DNA of 64,000 nt from the NCBI RefSeq assembly GCF_002863865.1, contig NZ_CP022684.1:3477990-3541989 (forward strand), in the 5' to 3' direction. The notes beneath the pieces are model-generated. The model was given only the letters and a program-made list of their open reading frames with translations, was not told the origin of the DNA and made no database searches. Below are positions 39,512 to 48,260 of this stretch, one piece after another. This DNA is from Ketobacter alkanivorans (GTDB taxonomy: Bacteria; Pseudomonadota; Gammaproteobacteria; Pseudomonadales; Ketobacteraceae). Both the position numbers and the translations under genes were made by a program. Within the stretch, counting starts at the first letter, position 1. Every line of letters starts with the position of its first letter.

Positions 39512-41236
39512 ATGTGGTATTTGGGGAAACTAGAACATAAGCCCGCCTGGGTGTTGGCTATTACTGCCATACTTACTCTGCCAGCCCTGTTTTCGGGGTG
39601 GTTGGGTGATGATTATATTCACTATGCATTACTGCATCCCGACATCAATATACCTGCAACTCAGGATTGGTCGTTGTTCGGTTTGTTTTCTTGGGTGGAT
39701 TCTGCTCCCGAGCGAACTCAGTTTCTGATTGATATGGGTGTTATTCCCTGGTGGACCTACGAAGGGTTTCGCTATCAGTTTTGGCGGCCGTTGGCAGAGT
39801 TGAGTCATTGGCTGGATCATGCCCTATGGCGTGATCTGGCGTTTATGATGCATATGCAAAGTTTGGCTTGGTATCTGGGGCTTGGGGCGTTGCTGTATCA
39901 TCTGTATTGCCGGATGAGTATGCAGCCGATTGCTGCGATTGCAGGGCTTGCGCTGTTTTTGTGGGATAGCACCCACGGCTTGACACTTGGCTGGATTGCG
40001 AATCGTAACGCCATCATGGCATCGTTATTTGGCGTGTTGTGTTTACTGTCTTTTTTGAATTGGCGAATGTCTGGTTCGTATCGGGCTTTTATTTTCAGCC
40101 TGGTGTGGTTGTTGTGCAGTCTGCTTAGCGGTGAGATTGGCATAAGCACTTCAGCGTATCTGGGTGCATATGCGCTAATGCTCGACAAGGCTGGCCCCAA
40201 AAGGGCATTGATCGCATTATGGCCCTATGCGCTAATGTGTGTAGGGTGGTGGGTGCTTTATAAAATGGGCGGGTTTGGCGCGTACCATTCAGACACCACC
40301 TACATTGACCCCTCCGCGTCACCTCTAATATTTCTTGGTAGGCTCGGGGAGCGCATTCCGGTATTGTTATTTGCGCAATTTGGATTAGTGCCAGCGGATG
40401 TTTTTGGCTTCAATCCGGATGGCATGATGGTATTTTCAATTGTGTCTGTGCTGTTTTTGGCAGTCCTGCTTTTTATTCTTCTGCCGTTATTAAGGCAATC
40501 AGCTTTGGCGCGATTTTGGGCCTTGGGTTGTTTGTTTTCGGTGGTGCCGATAAGTGCTGCTATTCCCGCTGATCGAAATTTGTTGATGGTTGGTATCGGT
40601 GCATCCGCCTTGCTGGGCTTGTTATTCGAGTCCGTGGCAGCAAGGTTTGTTGATTCCCGCTTTGTTCGTATTGGCGCTTATGTCCTGTTTGTCGCGCATC
40701 TGGTGATATCGCCGCTGCTGATGCCTTTGCTCAGTTACAGTCCACAGATTTGGAGTAAGTTGATGGCGCTGGATATCAATCAGAGAATGCCCGTTGAGCG
40801 TGAAAGCGACCGAGTGCTGTTGTTTGGGCTAAGCATGCCTATCTCGTTGGCGACTACACCAATGCGATTCGCCCACAAGCGGACGATCCCCGAGCGTTTG
40901 TGGATGATATCATCAGATGCAATGGATTTTACCATCCGTCGTATCGGTGAGAATAAAGTCGAGATTCAGTCTGAGAAGGGCATGATCAATGAGTTTGAGC
41001 AGTCGGTTCGGGATCTGTCTCGCGAGCCCTTGAAAGTGGGGCAGGTTGTTGCTACGGATGGTATGCGTCTGGAAGTAAAAAAGCTGGATAGCAGTGGTCA
41101 TCCGTTGCTTCTGGAATTGGAGTTTGATCAAGGGCATGCGTCCGATGTTGTAGCGGTGTACTGGAAAGGGAAGGAGTTCAAGCGGGCTCGTTTGCCGGAG
41201 GTAGGCTCAGCGATCGAGTTGAATTTAGCTGAATAA
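39512..41236 (+). CDS. Multi-spanning membrane protein, GT-C glycosyltransferase-like
   Basis: A 574-residue protein with about 11-12 hydrophobic helices up to residue ~420, then a ~150-residue soluble C-terminal domain. After the first helix comes SGWLGDDYIHYALLH, an acidic pair in the first periplasmic loop as in GT-C enzymes that use polyprenyl-phosphate sugars; FWRPLAELSHWLDHALW follows. I do not recognise a named family. Co-directional with the acyltransferase gene, it may take part in making or decorating a surface glycan. Glycosyltransferase activity is inferred only from the loop motif and topology. Confidence 0.75.
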   Translation: MWYLGKLEHKPAWVLAITAILTLPALFSGWLGDDYIHYALLHPDINIPATQDWSLFGLFSWVDSAPERTQFLIDMGVIPWWTYEGFRYQFWRPLAELSHWLDHALWRDLAFMMHMQSLAWYLGLGALLYHLYCRMSMQPIAAIAGLALFLWDSTHGLTLGWIANRNAIMASLFGVLCLLSFLNWRMSGSYRAFIFSLVWLLCSLLSGEIGISTSAYLGAYALMLDKAGPKRALIALWPYALMCVGWWVLYKMGGFGAYHSDTTYIDPSASPLIFLGRLGERIPVLLFAQFGLVPADVFGFNPDGMMVFSIVSVLFLAVLLFILLPLLRQSALARFWALGCLFSVVPISAAIPADRNLLMVGIGASALLGLLFESVAARFVDSRFVRIGAYVLFVAHLVISPLLMPLLSYSPQIWSKLMALDINQRMPVERESDRVLLFGLSMPISLATTPMRFAHKRTIPERLWMISSDAMDFTIRRIGENKVEIQSEKGMINEFEQSVRDLSREPLKVGQVVATDGMRLEVKKLDSSGHPLLLELEFDQGHASDVVAVYWKGKEFKRARLPEVGSAIELNLAE

Positions 41237-41302
41237 CTGAGAGTGATGCACAGCGCAATGCGATTCGCCGTGCATCGGTGGAGGGTCTATCGGAATCTAA
41301 AC

Positions 41303-41866
41303 TCAGAAGGTGAAAGAAGCGCCTACTGAGAAGTAGTCAATATCTATACCATCAAGGTCGAATAATTCGTATTCACCTCTGACCGCGATTGATCCTAGTT
41401 GGATTTTTGCGCCCAAGCCATAGGCTGGATCGGTGCCGGATTCTGATACGCTGCCTAAGGGGGTATCAAAATCTACATCCCAGGAAAACATTCCGGCTTT
41501 TGCAAATAATCCTATGGGCCCAAGATCGAACCCGACCAACCCAAAACCAGCCCAGGCGGTTGAATCGATTGAAAAGCCAGGGACGTTTGCGATCTCTCCT
41601 TCCTGTGACCCAAAGTCAGCATAGGCGCCTTCAACAGCAATGTTCAGGAAAGGAACCAGGCCAAAGTTATAACCAGCGAACACTTTGTAGGCGCTGTCGT
41701 CATCATCAAAATTGACTTCTCCGATATCTGGGTCGTTTTCAGAGTAATCCACGCTGGCGGTGCCTAATGAACCTCCAACATAGAACCCGCTATCGCTGCC
41801 TGCCACGGCCCAGCTTGAAGCACCCATCATCAGGGCGGACATTATTAGTGTTTTTGTCGTTGTCAT
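41303..41866 (-). CDS. Outer-membrane beta-barrel protein
   Basis: A 187-residue protein with a signal peptide (TTTKTLIMSALMMGASSWAVAG) and an eight-stranded-barrel pattern starting GFYVGGSLGTASVDYSEN, ending with the aromatic signature SVGASFTF whose last Phe directs insertion by BAM. It resembles OmpA/OmpX-type small barrels. The ATG at 41866 is preceded by GGAGGC; the frame extends to 41992 but those 42 residues have no signal character. Convergent with the GT-C-like gene. Confidence 0.88.
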   Translation of the reverse strand: MTTTKTLIMSALMMGASSWAVAGSDSGFYVGGSLGTASVDYSENDPDIGEVNFDDDDSAYKVFAGYNFGLVPFLNIAVEGAYADFGSQEGEIANVPGFSIDSTAWAGFGLVGFDLGPIGLFAKAGMFSWDVDFDTPLGSVSESGTDPAYGLGAKIQLGSIAVRGEYELFDLDGIDIDYFSVGASFTF

Positions 41867-41992
41867 GTGTTCTGCCTCCCGTTGCGTTAACACGAGGTAA
41901 CAATAGGCTTGTTTGATGGGGGTGTCTACCCAATGGCAGGGTAGGGGTGGGAATCGCTCGGCAGCTGGCTTGCATGGGTGAAATTCAGGCAT

Positions 41993-42022
41993 AAAAAAAC
42001 CGAGTCAGAAACTCGGTTTTTT
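41993..42022 (-). terminator. Terminator of tRNA-Leu
   Basis: AAAAAACCGAGT-CAGAA-ACTCGGTTTTTT: a perfect stem with A and T runs on both sides, six bases beyond the CCA end of the tRNA on the minus strand. Confidence 0.9.
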
Positions 42023-42027
42023 AAATT

Positions 42028-42114
42028 TGGTGCCCAGGAGAGGACTTGAACCTCCACGACCTTTCAGCCACTAGCACCTGAAGCTAGCGTGTCTACCAAT
42101 TTCACCACCTGGGC
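42028..42114 (-). tRNA. tRNA-Leu (anticodon CAG)
   Basis: On the minus strand the 87-nt sequence starts GCCCAGGTGGTGAAATTGG and ends with CCTGGGC-A-CCA, giving a perfect 7-bp acceptor stem with encoded CCA. The anticodon arm reads GCTAGC-TTCAGGT-GCTAG with CAG in the loop; a long variable arm (as in class-II Leu tRNAs) and the T arm GGTTCAAGTCC follow. It decodes CUG. Confidence 0.97.
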
Positions 42115-42125
42115 AGAGGGGCGCT

Positions 42126-42154
42126 AATTTAAGGGCTTCGCGGGGTGCTGTCAA
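42126..42154 (-). promoter_or_regulatory. Sigma-70 promoter of tRNA-Leu
   Basis: On the minus strand TTGACA (42149-42154) and TAAATT (42126-42131) are separated by 17 bases, followed by a GC-rich discriminator AGCGCCCC typical of stringently controlled stable-RNA promoters. The mature tRNA begins 12 bases after the -10 box. Confidence 0.85.
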
Positions 42155-42163
42155 CATCATTTT

Positions 42164-42188
42164 CCCAACAATTTCCAAAATTGTTGGG
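42164..42188. repeat. Perfect 11-bp inverted repeat between tRNA-Leu and rnr
   Basis: CCCAACAATTT and AAATTGTTGGG flank a 3-base CCA loop. It lies 10 bases beyond the tRNA -35 box and 80 bases before the rnr start, so it could be an operator or hairpin in the divergent control region. Confidence 0.7.
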
Positions 42189-42268
42189 TTGGGCGCTGAT
42201 CTTTCCTTGTAAAACGATCGCTAACTACCTAAAGTGCCGGTAAGCACACGACACTATAGGAAAAGTGC

Positions 42269-44764
42269 ATGACAAATTGGTCCTGGTCGGATGACCCGAA
42301 CCTCGACAACGAAGCCCAAAAATACGATAACCCGGTGCCTAGCCGCGACTACATTCTTAAGTTGCTCAACGACCGGGGTAAGCCTCTCACCCACCGCCAA
42401 ATCTGTGCCGAACTCGATCTAACCGATGATGAAGCCGTAGAAGCAGTACGCCGCCGCCTCCGTGCCATGGAGCGTGATGGTCAGTTGCTGTCGAATCGGC
42501 GTGGTGCCTATGGGGTGGCTGAAAAGATGGATCTGATCCGCGGTGTGATCATTGGCCATCGGGATGGTTTCGGGTTTCTTAAGCCGGATGACGGCAGTGA
42601 TGATCTCTATCTGAGTGCGCGCCAGATGCGCTGTGGCTTTGATGGAGACAAGGTATTGGCCCGCTCTGGCGGCGTGGATCAGCGTGGTCGTCGTGAAGCG
42701 ACGATCGTGGAGGTGCTGGAGCGTAAAACCCAGCGCATTGTTGGTCGTTATTTCAAGGAAAGTAATATTGGGTTTGTGACGCCGGAAAACCGCCGCATCA
42801 GTCAGGATATTCTGATTCCCGAGAGTGATGCCCTTAAGGCTAAAAACGGTCAGTTTGTGCTGGTGGAAATCACCCAGCAGCCCAGTTACAGAGGGCAGGC
42901 AGAAGGCAGTATTGTCGAAATTATCGGCGACCATATGGCGCCGGGTATGGAAATCGATGTGGCCATTCGCAATCACGATATCCCCCATGTGTGGCCTGCC
43001 GAAGTGGAGGCAGCCGCCGAGCATTTCGGCAGCGGCCTGACTGAGGGTGACTATGAGCATCGCTTTGATCTGCGTAAAACCCCTTTTGTAACCATTGATG
43101 GGGAGGATGCCAAAGATTTTGATGATGCGGTCTTCTGTGAGAAGAAGCGCAGCGGTGGTTGGAAGCTGTATGTGGCCATCGCCGACGTGTCCCACTATGT
43201 TCACCCTGGGGATCCGCTGGATCAGGAGGCGCGTAAGCGCGGCAACTCCGTGTATTTCCCTGAGCATGTCGTGCCCATGTTGCCGGTTAACCTTTCCAAT
43301 GGGCTGTGCTCATTGAACCCGCAGGTTGATCGTCTTGCTCTGGTGTGCGAGATGAGCGTCAGCGACTCGGGCAAGGTCAGTCGTTATGGGTTCTTCGAGG
43401 CGGTGATCTGCTCTCATGCCCGGCTTACCTATAATAAAGTCGGCGCTATGCTGCAAGAGCCTGAATCAATGGAAGGGCAGGACCTGCGAGAGCAATACAG
43501 CGCTGTGGTGCCTCATCTGGAGGATCTTTACGGTCTGTATCATGCCTTTCGTGGTCAGCGGCAGCAGCGGGGTGCCATCGATTTTGAAACCACCGAAACC
43601 AAAATCGAGTTCGGTGAAGATCGTAAGATCGAGCGCATCGTGCCCACGCAGCGCAATGATGCTCATCGCATCATCGAGGAGTGCATGTTGGCGGCCAATG
43701 TGTGCGCAGCCAAGTTTCTGCAAAAGTACAACCTGCCCGCACTTTATCGAGTTCACGAAGGCCCGAAAAATGAAAAGCTGGAAAACCTGCGTGCGTTTCT
43801 GAAAGAATTAAGTATCCCCTTTATGGTACGCACGGAGCCCAAGCCGTCTGATTACCAGGAGGTACTGGGTAGCATTAAGGACCGGCCGGACTTTGAGTTG
43901 ATCCAGACGGTGATGTTGCGTTCTATGAACCAGGCGGTGTATTCCCCTGAGAACAAAGGGCATTTTGGCCTTTCTTACGGAGCTTACGCCCATTTCACGT
44001 CGCCTATTCGGCGCTATCCTGACCTGTTGGTGCATCGGGCAATCCGCTATTTTGTGCGCAGTGGCAAAGAGAGTACCAATGCCAAGCGTACGGCGGATGC
44101 GCCGCCGATACCGCAGCAAAAAATACTGCCATACGATGCCGCCGCCATGGTCGAGCTGGGCGAACAGTGTTCGATGACTGAGCGTCGTGCCGATGAGGCC
44201 ACGTGGGATGTCATCGGCTGGCTCAAGTGTGAGTACATGAGCGACAAGATCGGTGATGTATTCAAGGGCATTATTACCGGCGTGACCGGCTTCGGCTTGT
44301 TTGTTGAGCTGAAGGACATTTATGTCGAAGGCTTGGTGCACGTCAGCTCCCTGAACAGTGATTATTATCATTTTGATGAAGTGCGGCATCGGCTGGTGGG
44401 TGAGCGCAGTGGATTGATGTTCGGGCTGGGCGAGGAAGTCACCGTCAGCGTGGCCAAGGTCAATTTGGATGATCGCAAGATCGACTTTGAGATGCTGGCT
44501 GGTGGTAAGCGCGTGCGTTGGAGCAAAGAAGACAGCGCTCGGCAAAATAAAGACAAGGCGCAGCGTAAAAGTAAAAAGGCTTCTGCCGGCAAGTCACAAG
44601 ATGCGGGTTCGGTGAACGCTGCAGGTAAAGGTCGGGGGGCTGCCAAAAAAGCCGCGGCAGGTAAGGCAAAAGCCGGGACCTCTCGCCACGAAGTGGCCAA
44701 GGCTGCGGCAAAGAAGCAGGCGGGGAAAAAACCCAGACCCAAGAAGGCCAGGAAGAAACGGTAA
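42269..44764 (+). CDS. rnr: Ribonuclease R
   Basis: Processive 3'-5' exoribonuclease that degrades structured RNA. Domains: N-terminal helix-turn-helix (~25-85, PLTHRQICAELDLTDDEAVEAV), cold-shock RNA-binding domains, RNB catalytic domain from ~275 with the metal site DGEDAKDFDDAVF, PIRRYPDLLVHRAI near 575, and an S1 domain (~665-740, GVTGFGLFVELKDIYVEGLVHV). The last ~75 residues are Lys/Ala/Gly/Arg-rich and probably disordered, as in RNase R of relatives, where the tail binds SmpB/trans-translation partners. Length 831. rlmB follows after 3 bases. Confidence 0.97.
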   Translation: MTNWSWSDDPNLDNEAQKYDNPVPSRDYILKLLNDRGKPLTHRQICAELDLTDDEAVEAVRRRLRAMERDGQLLSNRRGAYGVAEKMDLIRGVIIGHRDGFGFLKPDDGSDDLYLSARQMRCGFDGDKVLARSGGVDQRGRREATIVEVLERKTQRIVGRYFKESNIGFVTPENRRISQDILIPESDALKAKNGQFVLVEITQQPSYRGQAEGSIVEIIGDHMAPGMEIDVAIRNHDIPHVWPAEVEAAAEHFGSGLTEGDYEHRFDLRKTPFVTIDGEDAKDFDDAVFCEKKRSGGWKLYVAIADVSHYVHPGDPLDQEARKRGNSVYFPEHVVPMLPVNLSNGLCSLNPQVDRLALVCEMSVSDSGKVSRYGFFEAVICSHARLTYNKVGAMLQEPESMEGQDLREQYSAVVPHLEDLYGLYHAFRGQRQQRGAIDFETTETKIEFGEDRKIERIVPTQRNDAHRIIEECMLAANVCAAKFLQKYNLPALYRVHEGPKNEKLENLRAFLKELSIPFMVRTEPKPSDYQEVLGSIKDRPDFELIQTVMLRSMNQAVYSPENKGHFGLSYGAYAHFTSPIRRYPDLLVHRAIRYFVRSGKESTNAKRTADAPPIPQQKILPYDAAAMVELGEQCSMTERRADEATWDVIGWLKCEYMSDKIGDVFKGIITGVTGFGLFVELKDIYVEGLVHVSSLNSDYYHFDEVRHRLVGERSGLMFGLGEEVTVSVAKVNLDDRKIDFEMLAGGKRVRWSKEDSARQNKDKAQRKSKKASAGKSQDAGSVNAAGKGRGAAKKAAAGKAKAGTSRHEVAKAAAKKQAGKKPRPKKARKKR

Positions 44765-44767
44765 ATT

Positions 44768-45517
44768 ATGTCAAAACCCGATTGGTTGTACGGTATTCAT
44801 AGCGTCACAGCAGTATTAAAACGGCACCCGGAGCGCGTGCTGGAAGTTAAGGTTCAGGAGGGGCGCGAAGAGGGGCGTCTGGACGAAGTGCTTGGCATTA
44901 TTCGTCAGTTGGGTATTGCCTGTCAGCATGTGAACAAAAAGTCGATGGATCACCAGTTTCCAGATGCCAACCACCAGGGGCTGGCGGCGCGTTGTCGTTT
45001 GGCGGCCCCTCTGGATGAGCATGGCCTGTTCGATTTGCTGGATAAGCTTCAGGTGCCCCCGTTTTTACTGATATTGGATTCGGTTACCGACCCGCACAAC
45101 CTGGGTGCCGTGCTGCGCAGTGCAGATGCCGCCGGGGTGCACGCGGTGATGACTACTAAAGACAAGTCCGTTGGGTTAACGCCGGTGGTGCGTCGGGTGG
45201 CGGTGGGTGCGGCCGAAGTGGTGCCTTTTGTTCAGGTGACTAACCTGGCACGCCTCATTAAGCAGTTGCAGGATCGGCAGATATGGGTGGTGGGCACTGA
45301 GTTGGATGAAACCGCCAAGAGTCTTTATGAGGCTGATCTGAAAGGGCCGTTGGCCCTGATTATGGGGGCAGAAGGCCCCGGCTTGCGCAGACTTACCCGG
45401 GAAAACTGTGATCAGTTGGTCTACATCCCCATGCAGGGGGATGTTCAAAGCCTCAATGTATCCGTTGCTGCCGGGGTATGTCTATTTGAAGCCTTGCGAC
45501 AAAGGTCGTCTTTCTAG
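44768..45517 (+). CDS. rlmB: 23S rRNA (guanosine-2'-O-)-methyltransferase RlmB
   Basis: SPOUT methyltransferase modifying G2251 in the peptidyl-transferase region of 23S rRNA. The N-terminal substrate-binding domain (~1-80, YGIHSVTAVLKRHPERVLEV) is followed by the knotted domain with LDSVTDPHNLGAVLRSADAAG, IMGAEGPGLRRL and the SAM-binding IPMQGDVQSLNVSVAAGV. Length 249. It overlaps no gene but starts 3 bases after rnr, so the two are one operon, as in other gammaproteobacteria. Confidence 0.97.
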   Translation: MSKPDWLYGIHSVTAVLKRHPERVLEVKVQEGREEGRLDEVLGIIRQLGIACQHVNKKSMDHQFPDANHQGLAARCRLAAPLDEHGLFDLLDKLQVPPFLLILDSVTDPHNLGAVLRSADAAGVHAVMTTKDKSVGLTPVVRRVAVGAAEVVPFVQVTNLARLIKQLQDRQIWVVGTELDETAKSLYEADLKGPLALIMGAEGPGLRRLTRENCDQLVYIPMQGDVQSLNVSVAAGVCLFEALRQRSSF

Positions 45518-45528
45518 TAAAGCTCCTG

Positions 45529-45557
45529 TTGTTTTTCTGAATAACCTCCTATAGAAT
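45529..45557 (+). promoter_or_regulatory. Likely sigma-70 promoter of the rpsF operon
   Basis: TTGTTT (45529-45534), 17 bases, TAGAAT (45552-45557). It leaves a leader of about 115 bases before the rpsF ATG, room for autoregulation by S6-S18 as described for rpsF leaders in other bacteria; I did not verify the specific RNA structure. Confidence 0.6.
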
Positions 45558-45677
45558 TCGCGATCCCTCGCTCCCCGTGAATGAGGGGTATTTGGTTAGT
45601 AAGTATTAACTCCTTGCCTTACCTGCGCATTTCCTCAAGGAAAGCATAAGGGAGGCTATAATCCGTAAGGAGATGTC

Positions 45678-46121
45678 ATGAGACATTACGAAATCGTTTT
45701 TCTGGTTCACCCTGATCAGAGTGAACAGGTTCCCGGTATGGTTGAGCGTTACAAAGGCCAGATCCAGGAAGGTGGTGGTGCTATCCACCGCTTGGAAGAC
45801 TGGGGCCGCCGCCAACTGGCTTACCCAATTAACAAAATCCACAAGGCTCACTACGTTCTGCTGAACGTTGAGTGCTCTCAGGAAGTGCTGGACGAATTAA
45901 CCAGCGCGTTCAAATTCAATGACGCTGTTCTGCGCAACATCGTTCTTCGTCGTGACGAAGCCGTTACTGAGCAATCTGTACTGGCCAAATCCAACGAGCG
46001 GGATCGCAGTGAGCAGTCTCCTCGTGGTGACCGTGGGGATCGTAATGATTACCGCGCCGAAGCCGCCAGTGATGACAGCAGCGATGATGAAGATGAGGAC
46101 GAAACAGATTCCGAAGATTAA
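45678..46121 (+). CDS. rpsF: 30S ribosomal protein S6
   Basis: Primary rRNA-binding protein of the 30S platform that pairs with S18. The start [39 protein letters not shown] and [17 protein letters not shown] are conserved. The C-terminus, from ~105, is a highly acidic Ser/Asp/Glu tail longer than usual (147 residues in total). AAGGAGA precedes the ATG at good spacing. First gene of rpsF-priB-rpsR-DUF2232-rplI. Confidence 0.98.
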   Translation: MRHYEIVFLVHPDQSEQVPGMVERYKGQIQEGGGAIHRLEDWGRRQLAYPINKIHKAHYVLLNVECSQEVLDELTSAFKFNDAVLRNIVLRRDEAVTEQSVLAKSNERDRSEQSPRGDRGDRNDYRAEAASDDSSDDEDEDETDSED

Positions 46122-46143
46122 TCGGATCTGCGTGAACCGCTGA

Positions 46144-46452
46144 GTGGAAATCAATCAACTGGTTCTAAGTGGTATCGTAACGGAAATCAAAGGTTTGCGT
46201 TACACCCCGGCAGGTGTTCCTCATTACAGCTTTATGTTGGAACACCGATCCCGTCAGGAAGAGGCGGGAGTCGCGCGGGAGGTGCTTTGCCGTATCAAGG
46301 TGGAGGCACGAGGGCAGGACATCACCTCACAGTGTGAAAACCTGTCCGCCAGCGATCGGGTGGTGGTTACCGGGTTTCTTTCCCGGGCCAGCTACAAAGA
46401 TACTTCTGCAACCCAGCTTGTGTTGCACGCTCAGCAACTTGAATTGCGTTAA
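46144..46452 (+). CDS. priB: Primosomal replication protein N (PriB)
   Basis: OB-fold single-strand DNA-binding protein for restart of replication with PriA and DnaT. The words NQLVLSGIVTEIKGLRYTPA, VPHYSFMLEHRSRQEEAGV and VTGFLSRASYKDTSATQLVL match PriB; length 102. Translation starts at a GTG, which lies 22 bases after rpsF. The position between rpsF and rpsR is diagnostic; note that P. aeruginosa lacks priB here, so its presence separates this organism from Pseudomonas proper. Confidence 0.93.
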   Translation: MEINQLVLSGIVTEIKGLRYTPAGVPHYSFMLEHRSRQEEAGVAREVLCRIKVEARGQDITSQCENLSASDRVVVTGFLSRASYKDTSATQLVLHAQQLELR

Positions 46453-46474
46453 TTGAATATAACAGGAGCCAACC

Positions 46475-46702
46475 ATGGCACGTTTTTATCGCCGCAGAAA
46501 ATTCTGCCGTTTTACTGCTGAAGGCGTAACCGAGATCGATTACAAAGATCTGGATACCCTGAAAAACTACATTACTGAAACTGGCAAAATCGTACCCAGC
46601 CGTATTACTGGCACCAGTGCGAAATACCAACGTCAGCTGGCCCGTGCTGTTAAGCGCGCGCGAGCCCTGGCTTTGTTGCCTTATTCTGACTCACACAAGT
46701 AA
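46475..46702 (+). CDS. rpsR: 30S ribosomal protein S18
   Basis: Small basic protein of the 30S platform, partner of S6. The 75-residue sequence [20 protein letters not shown] ... [20 protein letters not shown] is canonical. CAGGAG lies before the ATG. It starts 22 bases after priB. Confidence 0.98.
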   Translation: MARFYRRRKFCRFTAEGVTEIDYKDLDTLKNYITETGKIVPSRITGTSAKYQRQLARAVKRARALALLPYSDSHK

Positions 46703-46721
46703 GCAACTTTAGGCCAGTATC

Positions 46722-47591
46722 ATGAATTTACTGGCAAAGTGGGTCATGGGCGGGCCCTTACAGGCGCTCGCCGCAGCCGCACTTCTGGCCATGTTGCCAG
46801 GGTTAGGCTGGGCCTCCGCCGCCGTTGTGGCGCTGGTGGCTCTGAGGAAGAACGCAAGTGAGGCAGCAATCCCTTTTGGGGGGGCGCTGCTGGTAGCGGT
46901 GCTGGTGCATTGGGCCGCCGGGGACATTACCCAGGCTGGAACAGTCATGGCAGCGCTGCTGGCCGGGCTGGTGCTCGCCAATACGCGATCACTGTTTTGG
47001 GCTTTGCTGGCTGCCGGGGTGGGCTCAGTGCTGTATATGGTGCTGGTGCTGAGCCTGGCTCCAGACAAGATCACGGTCTTGGTGGAGTTGCTACAGCCTG
47101 CTTTTGACGATGTCATGGTGGAGCTGAAAAAGGCCAACCCCGAAGCGGATGCTATGTTTGAGCAGTATGATGCTCGGCAGGTGGTGCTGGAGATGATGGC
47201 TTGGGCTATCACCTTGGGAGCCACCGCTGCACTGTTGGTGGCACGTTGGCTGCAAGCACGGCTGTATAACCCCGGCGGATTTCGTCGCGAGTTTCACAGC
47301 TTGCGCATGGCTCCGATGGCTGCCGTGGGGATAGCGTTGGTTCTGTGGCTGTCACAGAACTACCCGCAAGCGCGGTTGGCGTTGCCCTGTGTAACAGTGC
47401 CTGCGCTGATGGCGGGTCTTGGCTTGATGCACGGTCTGTTGGGCTCTAAGCCTAATAATGGCCCATTGCTGACGTTCTTTTATGTGGGATTGGTGATTTT
47501 CTCCTGGTTGGGAGTGATGGTGCTGATCTCGGTGGCTGCAATAGACAGTTTTGTTGATTTTAGAAATCGAATTCAAAAGAGGTATGAGTGA
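46722..47591 (+). CDS. DUF2232 integral membrane protein
   Basis: A 289-residue protein with about seven hydrophobic helices (first at ~10-40, [19 protein letters not shown]). The DUF2232 family is often found exactly here, between rpsR and rplI, in gammaproteobacteria; its function is unknown. The charged middle part (~115-150, [20 protein letters not shown]) is probably a loop between helices. Its stop overlaps the rplI ATG as TGATG, coupling it to the ribosomal protein. Confidence 0.9.
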   Translation: MNLLAKWVMGGPLQALAAAALLAMLPGLGWASAAVVALVALRKNASEAAIPFGGALLVAVLVHWAAGDITQAGTVMAALLAGLVLANTRSLFWALLAAGVGSVLYMVLVLSLAPDKITVLVELLQPAFDDVMVELKKANPEADAMFEQYDARQVVLEMMAWAITLGATAALLVARWLQARLYNPGGFRREFHSLRMAPMAAVGIALVLWLSQNYPQARLALPCVTVPALMAGLGLMHGLLGSKPNNGPLLTFFYVGLVIFSWLGVMVLISVAAIDSFVDFRNRIQKRYE

Positions 47592-48040
47592 TGGAAATCA
47601 TCTTATTGGAAAGAAACCGTAACCTGGGTGAACTGGGTGACAAGGTGAACGTACGCGCGGGTTTTGGCCGCAACTACCTGATCCCGCAAGGCAAGGCTGT
47701 GCCTGCTACTGAAGCCAATGTGAAGCACTTCGAAGAGCGTCGTGCTGAACTTGAAAAAGCCGCTGCAGACAAACTGGCAGCTGCCCAGGCGCGCGCTGAC
47801 AAAGTAACTGAACTGGCCAGCGTAACCATTCCTGCCAAGTCCGGTGACGAAGGCAAGCTGTTCGGTTCTGTTGGTACCCGTGATATTGCTGAAGCAATCA
47901 CAGCTGCCGGTGTTGAAGTGACCAAGGCAGAAGTGTTGATGCCCAACGGCGCTATCCGCAACGCTGGTGACTACGAGATCGACCTGCAGATTCACAGCGA
48001 TATTACCGCTACTCTCAAGGTATCTGTTGTTCCCGAATAA
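47591..48040 (+). CDS. rplI: 50S ribosomal protein L9
   Basis: Two-domain 23S-binding protein: the N-terminal domain [20 protein letters not shown] and [18 protein letters not shown], a long connecting helix (~45-75) and a C-terminal domain with [14 protein letters not shown]. The ATG at 47591 (149 residues) is the usual start, in a TGATG overlap with the upstream gene. Confidence 0.98.
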   Translation: MEIILLERNRNLGELGDKVNVRAGFGRNYLIPQGKAVPATEANVKHFEERRAELEKAAADKLAAAQARADKVTELASVTIPAKSGDEGKLFGSVGTRDIAEAITAAGVEVTKAEVLMPNGAIRNAGDYEIDLQIHSDITATLKVSVVPE

Positions 48041-48110
48041 GGTTTGATCTGGTTGCCTCCCACGGGGGGCAATCTGCTTAGACTTGGTGACATCAGTCAT
48101 GCCTGAGACG

Positions 48111-48143
48111 AAACTCTGGTGCTGTTAAGGTGCCGGAGTTTTG
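48111..48143 (+). terminator. Likely terminator of the rpsF-rplI operon
   Basis: AAACTCTGGTGC pairs with GGTGCCGGAGTTTT (wobble pairs included) around a short loop, followed by TTTTGTCGTTT. An earlier GC-rich hairpin with wobble pairs at about 48053-48072 lacks a T run. The 220-base gap ends with the dnaB leader. Confidence 0.65.
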
Positions 48144-48260
48144 TCGTTTCTGGATAGGCCGCAAGACATGGGCTTGTTCCCTTCCCAAGAGGTTTGCACA
48201 GCGTAGCGGCCAGCCGTTAAACTTGAGCAACCCGATGTTCCTGTAAGTACCCAATATCCC

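Noticed and set aside
41245..41276. GATGCAC/GTGCATC inverted repeat after the GT-C-like gene
   Set aside because: Only seven bp with an 18-base loop and no T run; too weak to call a terminator.
41867..41992. Upstream extension of the outer-membrane barrel gene
   Set aside because: Would bury the signal peptide 42 residues inside the protein; the ATG at 41866 has a good ribosome site.
45657..45662. TATAAT just before rpsF as a -10 box
   Set aside because: A start from it would fall on the ribosome binding site, and no -35 is at the right distance.
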